A program made the translations under genes and the position numbers. The notes under the pieces were generated by a model that was not told the origin of the DNA, searched no databases, and saw only the letters and a list, made by a program, of their open reading frames with translations. A stretch of 64,000 bases of DNA from Laguncularia racemosa. Lineage: Eukaryota > Streptophyta > Magnoliopsida > Myrtales > Combretaceae. Location: the NCBI GenBank assembly GCA_037954665.1, contig JBBMOL010000140.1, positions 1,922,001 through 1,986,000 of the forward strand. Reading direction: 5' to 3'. Shown piece by piece: positions 38,401-49,994 of this stretch (its first letter is position 1; each line of letters begins with the position of its first letter).

Positions 38401-39745
38401 CCTCTATCGTGAAACACAAGAGTGGTGTCACAAACTGGGTTACTAATGCATTGAGTAGATAAAGGAGTCTTCTAAGCAGAATGCAAGTGGAGGTACTTGG
38501 TTTTAATTCATTTGCTGAGTTACTCAAAGGTGACCCCTACTTTTTTGTTATTTTAGCAAGAATTAGAGTTGGTGACAAAGCATAATACTTGCTACAAGAT
38601 GGTTTTTTATTTAGGGGTAATCAGTTGTATATTCCATACTGTAGTTTGAGGGATCAAATTATTCAAGAACTGCATGGTGAAGGTCATGTGGGACGAAACA
38701 GGACTTTGCAACCAGCGCATGCATCATATTTTTAGCCAACTATTCGTAAAGAAGTGGAAAAGTATGTACAGAGGTTTAGAGTCTACCAAGTGTCTAAGGG
38801 AATAGCTACGAATGTAGGATTGCATATGCTGATTCCCATTTCTTTGCAACCTTGGATTAATATTAGCATGGATTTCATTTTGGGGTTACCACAAACTCAG
38901 TGAGGTAATGACTCCATATTTGCAGTAGTTGATAGATTCTCTAAGATGATACATTTTGTTCCTTATAAAAAGACCATAGATGTTGTCCATGTTGCACAGC
39001 TATACTTTAGGGAAGTTTATAGGTTGCATGGATTGCTTGAAACCATTGTGTTTGATAAGGATATAAGATTCCTTAATCATTTTTGGCAAAGTTTGTGGAA
39101 GATGATCAACACTTTATTGAATTTTAGTAGTGCCTATCACTCACAAATAGATGGGCAAACTAAGGTAGTAAATAGATCCCTAGGAAACTTATTGAGGAGT
39201 TTGGTGGGGGAACATGTGAAGAGTTTGGATCAAAAGTTGAGCCAAGCAGAGTTTGCACATAATCATGTAGTTAACCGTAGTATAGGGTTTATTCCATTCG
39301 AGGTGGTTTACTCAGTTGTTCTTAGAAGTCTACTTGATTTGCTACCATTGCCAGACCAAACTAAGATTCATGGGAAGGCAGAAGATTTTGTCCATAACCT
39401 GCTAGATATTCACAAGATTGTTCGGAACAATATACAAAAGACTACAGGTAAATATAAAGAAGTTGTTGATAGAAAAAGGCAGCATGTGGAGTTTGACGTA
39501 GGAGATTACATTTGGGTTGTCTTTACTAAGGATAGATTTTCTGTTGGTGAGTACAACAAACTATCAACTAGAAAGATTGGGCTAGTGGAGATCATAGAGA
39601 AGATCAACTTGAACGCATACAAGTTGAAGCTGCCTAGCTACATGCGAACTGCAGATGTATTTAATGTGAAACATCTTATTCCCTACACTAGAGATAATTC
39701 AGACTAAGACAATTTGAGAGCCAATTATGTCTAACTTGAGAAAGA
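35437..39745 (+). pseudogene. Decayed Gypsy gag-pol of the CRM-like element
   Basis: Gag at 35437-35862 (FHGSLQPEEFLDWL, TRLHGRATAWWQ), CCHC knuckle near 36337-36382 (CFKCSEAGH), protease near 36640 (MIDSGS), reverse transcriptase about 37080-37860, RNase H about 38010-38460, integrase zinc finger and core 38640-39700. The RT active site is YFDN instead of YFDD. In the integrase the third acidic residue is replaced (QTKVVNRS where QTEVVNRS is usual). Stops are frequent, but the integrase frame is open for 253 codons (38946-39707). It is not able to move by itself. Confidence 0.85.
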
Positions 39746-40372
39746 TGATGAGGTGAAGGTATTAACAAATAGATACATGGTGAAATGGGATAAAAATGAG
39801 TCGGTTGCGATTTCTTGATTTCTAGACGTTATTTTAAAGGAAACAAGCTAATTCGAAGAAAACAGTACCTTTGGTGCTGAGTTATACTATGTTTAAGGCA
39901 AATTCCTTCATTTAATCCCTTAAATAACCGAATTTGATATTTTTGGTAATTTTTATATTACCTATAACTTTTTATAGATACCTCTATTTTGAATTTCGTT
40001 TGTGATATTGTATTTGTCTTTTAATTTACTATGTATCTTTAAGTTTTAGACATTTCTATTTTTGGCAGTTGTTAAGCATTTCTATTTTTGGAAAATTTTT
40101 ATATTATATTTTTGGCAATTTTGTGTCTGCTATTACTTATATGCCCTAAAGCATTGAATAAGGAGGCTATTGAATATTATCAAAATTTTGAGCCATCTTT
40201 GCTCTATTTTTCTCCCAAATTCTCGAATTCATAAAATTATCGAATTTGAATGTCAAATATCTAGGAATTCATATAATTAATTGATATTTAAATATCACAC
40301 ACCAGATATTCGCAAAATAAACAATTTGTGATAAATTCTATTTTAATCTCACGTGTTATGCTAATAGTCTCA
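39746..40372 (+). repeat. 3' LTR of the CRM-like element
   Basis: Starts TGATGAGGTG inside codons that continue the end of pol, and ends near 40362-40372. The exact end is ambiguous because of a 4-base indel relative to the 5' LTR. Confidence 0.78.
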
Positions 40373-40676
40373 TGAAATTCTCAAAGAGAGAATAATAAAC
40401 TTTTGGGGTGCATTTGCTTATGATTCACTGGTGATAGCATTTAATGGTTGAGTAACTAGATTTTTTGCATATCTCATAGGTGAGCTCTAAAGGGTAAAAT
40501 GTTTAGGTTTACAAGCAATTGGAGTGAATTACCATTGACTAAAGGGTTGATGGGAGGAGCCATGACCAAAGGTAGTGGATTCTTATGTAGGTTCACCTCT
40601 AAGTTAGAGAAACAACCATGTCTCGTAGCTTTGAGCCTACTCAATCATGATCCCAACCTCATAAGGTAAAGGATGT

Positions 40677-40818
40677 AGCATAGGTGTTAAATGTAGTAGG
40701 TAGGGATGTTGTCCTCGTAATGACATTTAAACCATTGATCACAATTAATGATTTTGTGTAGTATAGGTATTAAGTATAATAGGTAAAGGCAAGGGTATCA
40801 TACCCATGGCATTTGAAC
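40677..40818. repeat. Imperfect direct duplication of about 65-80 bp
   Basis: The segment starting GTAGCATAGGTGTTAAATG (about 40677) and ending CATTTAAACCATTG (about 40738) is repeated with changes as GTAGTATAGGTATTAAGT (about 40757) ending GGCATTTGAACCATTG (about 40814). Two copies only; origin unknown. Confidence 0.6.
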
Positions 40819-42389
40819 CATTGTTATGAGTTTAACATGAACTTGCTCAAATGTGAGAAAATAGGTGCTTGGATAAGCATGGTGATAAGGATATAAAAAT
40901 CTCAAGGGCAACTACGGAACACAAGTAATGAGGTTGAATGAGTTGGGTGGTTGGCCAATTTCAGTTATAAAGATCTTAATTCAATTAGATATCAAGAAGA
41001 CACTCTTTGATTTTCATTTCTAAGACCATGAAATTCTTAGGGCAATGGTGAAAGGCACTTTGGATATCATAAACACTCAGTATATCATAATCTCCTTGAG
41101 ATTATCAGTAGAGAGCATTGCAGGTAGTGATCCTTAAACCATTTGAATAATGGAGCCAAGTCGTATGATTTGAACTAAGAAGGGTAATAACGATGAAGAA
41201 TGATAGGTCACTAAACGTTGCCAATGATAGGGGCAGTAACGACCAATGATGGTCAGCAACATGGTGGGTGAAATCCGCTTAAAGGTGGCAAAGAATGGTT
41301 GAGACACCATTGCTTGTGTGTTTGGAGTCAGTTTGGGTCTAAGAGGAAGGTCATGGTATGGCTTTGTTGGTTGGTCAGTGTTTTTGCAGGTTGGAGGTTG
41401 CTATTTGGAGATTATTTGTCATGGATTTTCTGCCCCGAGAAGAAGGCACTAGAAGGGTTGCCGATTGAAATGCTGCATGGAGATTGCTAACCAGGTCTTT
41501 TTTTTTCAACCAAAGGAAGATGGCTTGTAGTACTTTTGCCATGGAGTTCAATCATCCACAATTAGAGATCCTGGCACAAGCGATGACCAGTTGATCCCCT
41601 CAGATTTTTTTAGCCCTTCTGTATTTCGTGATTTTTAAATATATCATTTAATTAAAAATATTTAATATATTATTTTATTAAATTAATTATCATAAACAAA
41701 TAAAAAAACTAATATTTTATAAAAATTTTAAAGGAGCTGATAAAAGTCAAAATGTTGAGAAATCAAATAAAAACAGGTAAATGTTGTAGCTTTTCTTTTT
41801 TCCATACTTCATTTTATACCTTTCCTGATGACATATTACATTAAGAGATTTTTCACAATGCGCCGTATTGAGTAAGATATTGCAATATGCATTACAACAT
41901 TTGTTGTTTCCAGGTGACAAGAATAAGAAAGCATAAACAAGATCATGCAACCCATTGGAAACGTAAAATGTGATTTCTTAACTAGTGCTTCTAGGATGAT
42001 TAATAAAAATCCAAATGATAAAAACTATCTTTTCTATAAGAGCCTTACACAACAAAACAAATCAAGTTCAACTATATGATCAATTAGATAACTCAAGGCA
42101 CAACAACTTTGATCCTCGAATTTAGGAGATTGAACAACATCTAGGACAAGAAGCTTCTCCAGGATATACAAATACAAACTCTAAGGCTAGAGTTGATAAT
42201 GGAATGGTTGTGTCATAATAACATTTATGGACCCCTTTCATTTCCCATAATATGCAATTCATATGACCCCTATATTCATTGATAATTCTATAATGTAATC
42301 ACTAAAGGGCGACTATATAGTATAGTAACTTTATATTGTTAGTGGCTTTTATTTTACTGTAATGTAATAATTCACTGTAAAAAAAAACT

Positions 42390-42421
42390 GTTGACAACTC
42401 ATATAAAGGTTGTTTACAGTT
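42390..42421. repeat. Imperfect 32-bp inverted repeat (hairpin)
   Basis: CTGTTGACAAC, about ten bases, then GTTGTTTACAG: nine of eleven stem positions pair. A perfect 12-bp palindrome GTTGTTAACAAC lies shortly after (42433-42444). It could be a MITE remnant; no longer inverted repeat was found. Confidence 0.5.
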
Positions 42422-43900
42422 TTTTCTTAAAAGTTGTTAACAACCTCTTTTGCTGTTAATGAGTCTTATTTCTCTATCAATGGGACTTGAGTGACAGCAG
42501 TGTTGAATTCTCCATTCTATCCTCAATTCACTTTCAATGAATTTCATTGAAATATATGGTTAAACTAGCATACCAGTCACCAAAAGGAGGTTAACCAACT
42601 GAGGGTAGGGAATGGCATATTCACTTGGGACAGAGCATCAGGGAGACTGAGCATTGCAAGGTAAAATCTGTGAAGAAGGTCGGAGTTTTTTTGGGTAAAT
42701 AAGATGGTTGGAGTTTGTACATCAATTATAGAAATAATAAATACCAGTAAAGAACAGAGATGTCGAAACCTTGGGAAGCTAGGGACTGCTGTCTTGCTTC
42801 AAGATATTATACTACTAGTTTTTACTTATAAAAGGGTATGATGTCTCATGAACTAGGAAAGTAAATTACACAGAAACACTTAAGAGGAAAAGTATACCAA
42901 AGATAAGAAGGGAAGAGTATCAAAAAGGAAACACACATCAAATTTTGCGAAATAGAACAAAATCAGAAGGAACCACATGACAAGTAGGTAAACTGGAGAA
43001 ACTATATCAAGTAAAACAATCAAGTGCTCTCTATAAGGACAAAAGCTTCACAAGACAAAACTAAAGTACCATACCTTTGAAAAAAATGAGTAGAATACTA
43101 GACTTTCTCAAGAACCAAATACACACCGAACCCAAGCATTTGAAGCATTTTCATAGATTTCCCTCCATTTCTCCATTGACTTTGCGTTTGACCCTTTCTC
43201 TATCCTTAGTTACTTTACACACATTACATTTCAAATGTGCACTGAAGTATATTTGTCAAACTCACATAAAGCCCACTAAATGAAGGAGAGCTTACACAGT
43301 CGAGGATAGAGAACAGAAAATATAACTTTTGGAACAAATCATGAGGGAGACTGTAAGCATTATAAGACAAAATCTGTCTCTCAAAATGGTTTGAGTTTGT
43401 TTATCGTTTCAATGATACGAAATATCAACAAGAGTGAAGATACGCACAGCATTAAATATGTATAAACTAAATAATCTGTCAACTATATAGGACATCTGAA
43501 TATATACATGACAACGAATCCCCATGCTGAGGTACATCACATAGAGAAAGTAAGTTTCGCAAATCAGAGTTCATGCGAAGCCAGATATGAACTTTGCAAT
43601 AGGATCCTTGTTAAAAAGAACTAGTCTTTACAACTATGACATCAATAAATCATGGAATATTTAACAAAATGAGCTGAAAAAATAACATAAGAGATCTCAG
43701 ACAACAATACCTGAACTAACCCTAGCCACTAAATGAAATGGGGAAAGAAGGCAATCCAGGAAGATCTAAAATCAATCAAACATTATAAACAGATTAGAGA
43801 TCACCCCTTAATCTTTAAAGAGCAGCTTCCATTCAAAATTGTCAGAAAGCACAAAGCTTTCCCAAAAAAATGGTATTTTGAGGAGTGGTCTTTTCTTCAT

Positions 43901-44878
43901 TTACCCACCAAAAAAGGAGAAAAACCCTCGCTTCTTAGGCTCCTCCTCGACCATAACTGCCTTCATGCTATCCTGTTCCACAAGCCGCCAAGCAGCCTGC
44001 TCGAAAGCCAATCCAGCCAAAGTAGGCGGCTTATTCAAAACAAGAGGGTACCCTCTATTAGTACTCCTAATGACCTCCGAATCCTCCGGAATCACACCCA
44101 GTAAAGCCAACCCAAGCATCTCCTGAACATCGAGAACCGACATCATATCTTCACCCTTTATCATATCAGTCCTAACCCTATTAACAATCATCTTAATATC
44201 TCGAATCCCGTCGCATTCCAACAGCCCAGTAACTCTATCCGCATCTCTTAAACTAGTAATGTCGGGTGTCGTAACTAGAACAGCCTCATTAGCAGGAGTT
44301 ATAGCAGTGATAAACCCAGCATCAATGCCGGCCGGGCAATCGATTAAAATAAAATCAGGGCAACCTTCTTCTCTGGATTTCAATGCGTCAACTACCCAAA
44401 TTAGAGCCTTACCACCAAACCCTAAGGGCAATTTAGACCTGGGCTTCGAAATACACAGCAATTCAAAATTAGACCAACGTTTATCTCTAACTAGAGCTTG
44501 GTCTAATCTGCAATCACCATTAAGGACCTCAACGACGGTGTAATTGACGCGGTTTTCAAGTCCGAGGAGGAGGTCGAGGTTTCGGAGACCAACATCGGCG
44601 TCGATAGCAACTACGGAGAAGCCCAGGCGTGCAAGGGAGAGGCCGACATTGGCGGTAGTTGTGGTTTTACCGACGCCGCCTTTGCCAGAGGTAATGACGA
44701 CGATACGAGGGGTTTCGCCGGCTAATTGGGGTTTACGGTTCCATTGGAGGACGGATTGGATTGGGGATGGGGTTAGGGTTTTGGGGTAGGGGGTTTTGGC
44801 ATTTAGGGTTCTATGGGGTTTAAAAGGGTTCGAGAGGAAAGTGGAGGTGGGGATGGGTCGTAGTTGTAGAGAAAGCAT
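43901..44878 (-). CDS. MIND: Septum site-determining protein MinD, plastid-targeted
   Basis: Single-exon frame of 325 residues on the minus strand. Residues 1 to about 55 are rich in Ser, Thr, Pro and basic residues, with no match to bacterial MinD, and look like a plastid transit peptide. The rest is a ParA/MinD-type ATPase: deviant Walker A GKGGVGKTT (65-73), DADVGLRNLD (93-102), DCPAGID, and a C-terminal GFFSFFGG. In plants MinD works with MinE and ARC3 to place the plastid FtsZ ring at mid-plastid. Lack of introns is typical for this gene. The start ATG at 44878 is the first Met of the frame and gives the expected length. No damage is seen. A CT/AG-rich stretch upstream (44879-45100) probably holds the promoter. 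Confidence 0.96.
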   Translation of the reverse strand: MLSLQLRPIPTSTFLSNPFKPHRTLNAKTPYPKTLTPSPIQSVLQWNRKPQLAGETPRIVVITSGKGGVGKTTTTANVGLSLARLGFSVVAIDADVGLRNLDLLLGLENRVNYTVVEVLNGDCRLDQALVRDKRWSNFELLCISKPRSKLPLGFGGKALIWVVDALKSREEGCPDFILIDCPAGIDAGFITAITPANEAVLVTTPDITSLRDADRVTGLLECDGIRDIKMIVNRVRTDMIKGEDMMSVLDVQEMLGLALLGVIPEDSEVIRSTNRGYPLVLNKPPTLAGLAFEQAAWRLVEQDSMKAVMVEEEPKKRGFFSFFGG

Positions 44879-45121
44879 TGGAGTGATTCTACAGCTGTTG
44901 GGACGAGTGGAAGGAGAAAGAGTGCTGTACTTACCTACTTACTTTCTGGTAGCGTTACTGTGAATGCGGGAGGAGCGGGTACAGTTGCTTCGCCACTTGC
45001 TAGTCGATGACGATGCCGACTCAAGACATTGGAGATTGGAGTGGAGCGAGAGTGAAGTGGACCGACCATCCTATAAAGACCTTTTTCCTTCTTCGGTTTT
45101 CAAAATGATAAGGACGAATGG

Positions 45122-45765
45122 TAAGAGCATTCATGGATTGATTCGGCTTTGGAGCCGGTTGACTTAATTTGAATTGTATTTAAAATAATTCGATTTAAAT
45201 TTTTAATAAAAAAAAATCGTTTTTAATAATTTAAGATTTTAAATCAAATTATTTAAAATACGGTTTGGTTTAATTCAGTTTAATTTAAATTATTTTTAAA
45301 AATATTTTATTTTAATTAATAGTATTAATAGTTATTGAAATTTTTAACAAGATATTGATCTTCAAATTGAAAGACATTATATAATAATGAAAATCATATA
45401 ATATTTTTATCATGATAACATTACATTTTTAATACAGGTATGTTTATCTACTTGAAAAATAAGAAATGAAGATTAAGAAAATGAGTTGATTGTGAATTTT
45501 AAAAGTATAATAAAAGATGATAAAAGAAAATGATAATTAAGGTTAGACAAAAATTTTAATAAAGTTTAAAATTAAAAAGATCCATAACTTATATTTTTTT
45601 AATAAGAAACGATTGGATTCGAGTTTAAGTGGCTTGGCTTGATTCAACTTCTTAAATCGAATTGTAAATCGTTTGAACCATCATTGAACCAAATTATAAA
45701 CTAACTGAAATATAAAAAAAAATAGTATTTTGGTGTGGTTTGATTCAATTTAATGAATAGCCCTA
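45122..45765. mobile_element. hAT-like MITE candidate upstream of MinD
   Basis: About 644 bp bounded by imperfect terminal inverted repeats: left end TAAGAGCATTCATGGATTGA; the right end, read on the other strand, is TAGGGCTATTCATTAAATTG. Flanking 8-mers ACGAATGG (45114-45121) and ACAAGTGG (45766-45773) agree at six of eight positions, as expected for an aged 8-bp hAT duplication. The inside is very AT-rich with no coding capacity. It lies about 240 bp upstream of the MinD start codon. Confidence 0.5.
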
Positions 45766-48700
45766 ACAAGTGGAGGTTTTCACTTTATTTTTAGCATCCA
45801 ATGAAACCAACACAATTTTTTCAACTTTTTAATATATATTTTTCTTTTATTTTACCATAAAAATTCTCCAATATAGATACTTGGATAAGATAAACTCCAC
45901 TTTCCCGCAAACTGATTTTATGTTGAATTTCACTCACCGAAATGGAATGATACTGGAAGTAAATAATAGCTCTTATAGTACTTTTTATTTTATAAGCAAT
46001 AATATTTTTGAAATAAAAGTTACACTGTATGGAGAATAATAATTCCTTTAGTTAAAGATGGGTGCAATTCGATTCGGTTTCATTTTCCCTTCAATATAAA
46101 GTGACGATATCCAATGGTGTAGGTGCAATTCAAGTTGGTTCCACCTGTTAATCTAGGTACAACATAAAATAATTGGGAAATTCTATTGCATATCCCCTAT
46201 TACAGTAAAACCTTTTCAAATACAATAAAATAGGACTCATTAAAGTAAAGGAACCATCAATAATTTTTATGAAATTATCAAGAAAACTTTATTTTATAAA
46301 ATACTTTCGATTACATTATAATAAGAATCGTTAATAATAAAAAGTAACCATATAATACACTTGCTTTTAACATGGAACTCATATTACGTGTTTAATGAGA
46401 AAAGTAGCAAGGAATTGATTCTCCAACTACATTACAATACTTGGCTTTGTGTTTAAAAGTAACTCTTGCCGAATATTTTATGTATCGTAAACATGGATAT
46501 CAATAAAATGGTAAGATTCTATGCCATTTCCTTCTTTTTTCTAATAGGATATTGTTGTTTGGTGATTTAATAGGAGAATAAGTGAACTTGCAAAATAGGA
46601 AGAAATTAAAAGCTATGGAGGGTGTTGAAGCTATCTAACATTACTACTCCGATGCTTAAGTTAGAAATCATAGTAAGAGTTGAGGTGTTGTTGGAAATAT
46701 AGTAATAAAGCTTTAGTTTTTCGATCTCCTTACCAGTAGGCAACTTCGGGTATTTATAAGTGGCATTGAGGTGTGACTATCCTTGGTGAACATGGGATAT
46801 GCTTATGATTGCATGTCCAAGATATGTGAGTAATGGGAGAGTGGGCGGCATGACTCTCAACAGATTTTGTTTGCAATTGACTAGGCAAAGCAGTCGTGGG
46901 TAAGAAGATTGAAGACTCACTTGGATTCATAACTGAGTTGTGAGACCAAAGATAAGCTTAGACCGGGCTCGGGCCTATAGCCAAAATGGGCTATCAATAG
47001 ATATGAATTTATATAATTCTAACCAAGCATTTTAAACAAAGGAAATAATGTTGGTCTTAAAAAGTCGTTCTTACTGAAAAGTGATTAAAAAATACAGGTT
47101 AGATTTCTTCATAGTTTATTCAAGGTCAGTATTAATCACCACTTTATCGTTTACCTTTAGGAGTGATGACTAATTTGAAGATTAAAAGTTACCTTAGACT
47201 AATAATCACAAAAGGATAATAGGTATTAATGAAAAATTAATTACAAAATTGGATATTTTTAATTTAGTTAGAGGTTTAATCTAAATTTGGCTCAACTTTT
47301 ACAAGTTTAGATGTTAGAGGAAGCAATTATATATAAGATTTTTTCACTGAAATGATATAGGCAAGTAAAAAATGTAGTTTTTGAAGATAAAACCACAATA
47401 AGAAACAATTAGACTAGTTTTGGAAGGAGAAAGTCTAAAAGTTGAAATTTGAAAGAAAAATAACTCTTAGGAGCAAACAAGGCCAACCACCCCCTTATAG
47501 GGTAATCAATGACACATAACCTTCAATCAATCGGCCTTACCCTCCAAATCAATTGCTTGGCTCTTGTACTTTCTAGTAGATTGCCTATACTCTTAGGTTG
47601 ATCATGTGATTGCTTAAAGACTCTTTTGTGGACAAAATAAGCTTTTAGTCATGTGTATAAAGTGGAAAATTAAGTATTAGCTTTAGGATTTCTAATCCTC
47701 GAATACATTTATGTGTTAATTTATATTATAAGTTGGATTTAGGTGTTGACCGTATTTTATGGTATTATAAAGACTTTAAGCAGATTCTAGTACATGACTA
47801 CTGTTATGTGATGTGTATTTGTGTAGGATAATTGTAATGAGACTAATGAATATACAACCTTAATAATGTAAGTGTTGTTAGTGTGTCACTATTTGAACTT
47901 AAGGGTAGTAATCATTAACTAGTGGATAGTAGTATCAAACATCTCAAACTATTTGGTTAGATGTAGGCACAAAGATCACTACGATAATTTAGCAAGTCGT
48001 AAATATGAATGAATTGCACTTGACACAAGTTAGTTAAGTACAAAGGGGTATTACAACGAGGCAAACTGATGGTATGGGACATTGAATTGAGTGTTGTAGA
48101 TGGACTAGGTTCATAAGGGCACGATACAAGTGTTGAACTTTGTCTAAGATGACTACTTGTTGCTAACAAGACATAGAACCGTCCCTTCCAAATTGTTATT
48201 GTAGATGACAAGCTTACTAGCTAGTCATATTATTGTTGCAGGTGATGAGTCCACAAGCTTACGCTTGAATGAAATTCACCTAACCTTGGTTATTAAGGTT
48301 ATATTGTTGTGAATCACCTAATAATAAGATTTAATGAATTTAATTGTTACATTTAATAATTATAGGTGTGTGTATTGTATGTCATATGATTGTTTGTGAA
48401 GTAGTTATATAATGGAATTTACAACTCACCCATGAGAGATTTTCATTTCAAGATTAGTTTGACTTAATCACTATACTGAAAGAGAGTGACATTAGTACAA
48501 TTATTAGATAGGGCGTGGATTCTAAAAATTTATATTAATACATTATCCATAGTAATTAAATTTACTTGGAGATTGTAAAATTTTAATGAACAAAAGTCAT
48601 TTAATGTAAGAGTCATAAAATTTAATTATAGATTCAATAGTAAATTCTAAATTGAGGTAGGAATGTACAATGTAGTAACATCAATGTGAAGTAATATAGG

Positions 48701-49994
48701 TTGGTGGTTTTTACATTAATACTCTCTCTCCATTTACTTCTATTAAGGTAATATTTATTTAGATTATTTATACGTATTTTATTTTTCAGATTCAATGCAA
48801 ACTATGTAAATTATTAGATTGGTTAATAGAAATGTCGAATGTTGATAAATAGCTTGGCAAGTGAATAAAAAATATGAAAAATGAGTGTGTAATATCTCTA
48901 ACCCATGAACCCATTTATTAGATTGGTATAAACCTAGTTTATTAAATTGCTTGTCGAGGTTTATGTTTTTAGAAGAAACCTCTTTAGATCAAGCTATGAA
49001 ACATTAACCATTAGTATTAAGACCTTATTGTTTATAGCCAAAACATTTAAGAAGATGTAAGACATAGAGTTAAAAAAAAAAGAAAAGAAAAGCATGGAAT
49101 TCATTTGTTTCTATAAAATTGAAAACAAATTTTAATTTACATCCTTATATCATCACTAATTTACTAGAGATGAGTGGTTATTGGATCATTTATTTATTTT
49201 TTCTCATGCCCTAAAAAAAAAACTAAAATTAATATATTTTTTCTCATGGCTTAATAATAAAAAAAGAAAAGTAAAACAATGTGGTGGATAAATTGACTAT
49301 ACATTTTATTTTATTCCATGTCTCATTATATTATCACCAAATTTTGTGTTCAAAATAAAAACAATCAAATTCTAATCTTAGTAAAAAAAAAAATGAAATT
49401 AGGTTCCATAATTCCAACCTTAAATAAAATTTTTACAAAGAAAGCGAGAAGATTGGCTTTGAATACATGGCAAATGTTCATAAGCTAAGTTAAACATAAA
49501 TTACTTTAGAAACAAGTGAAAAAAAAAAAAAACACAAGTACTTGTACTATGAAATCTTAACAAGCCAATTTACCTATGTATGTCCTTTGTCTTTAATGGC
49601 ATGGCATCCTCGTTTTCCTCCTACACATTCCTATCACTCCCACCTTGTCGTCCCTCATCACTTCACCATCTTCACCCTCCAACTTTCACTTTCTCCATTC
49701 ATAGCCCCACACCATTGCGCAAGCTTTCTTCATTAAACAATAGCACTTCACTTGTAATATAGTTTACCTACACTAGGAGGGACCCAAGTTTTGATTATAA
49801 TTATGGAAAAACTAGGGCTAGGGTACTTAAAGTGAATTTACAAGTGACATAGATGACCATCAAGAAATTTGGACTACTCTCTTTGCAATTGGTGCTTTTG
49901 GTCTATGGTATAATAATTTATGTCATGTTTGTATACTTTTATTCATTTATTTATTTATGTAATTTCTTATACTTTGATTTACTTGAGCATATAT
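45766..49994. other. Intergenic, AT-rich, no gene recognised
   Basis: 4.2 kb of low-GC DNA with many A/T tracts. No open frame longer than chance and no recognised domain. Some of it (46.6-48.4 kb) is less AT-rich and could be old retroelement non-coding sequence, but no matching LTR pair was seen. Confidence 0.45.

Larger units (their letters stand above)
34701..40372 (+). mobile_element. Ty3/Gypsy element, CRM-like (centromeric retrotransposon lineage) by structure
   Basis: LTRs of about 600 bp at 34701-35300 and 39746-40372 bound a decayed gag-pol with an intact tRNA-Met primer-binding site. Two features point to the CRM chromovirus lineage: the LTR starts TGATGA, and the last part of pol reads on into the 3' LTR (the KDDE codons overlap the LTR start). 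The integrase end (RTADVFNVKHLIPY) also fits. Target duplication is unclear (GATAG before; AATAG or TGAAA after, depending on where the LTR ends). Many stops and differing LTRs indicate an old insertion. Confidence 0.8.
40373..43900. other. Intergenic, no gene recognised; 3' flank of MinD
   Basis: 3.5 kb without convincing coding sequence. It holds an imperfect duplication near 40677-40818, a short hairpin at 42390-42421 and the 3' flank of the MinD gene. The open stretch at 41299-41490 has no recognisable similarity and is probably chance. Confidence 0.45.

Noticed and set aside
43733..44789. Open stretches on the plus strand across the MinD gene
   Set aside because: They are antisense to a clearly conserved protein and have no recognisable domain or start context.
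33208..44878. A gene cluster linking the MurC-like stub and MinD (bacterial-type division and wall genes)
   Set aside because: They are 10 kb apart on opposite strands with a retrotransposon between them, and the MurC-like copy is broken; nearness is most simply chance.
49542..49762. Possible small gene rich in Ser, His and Pro
   Set aside because: Low-complexity composition, two overlapping frames and no conserved motif; likely chance.
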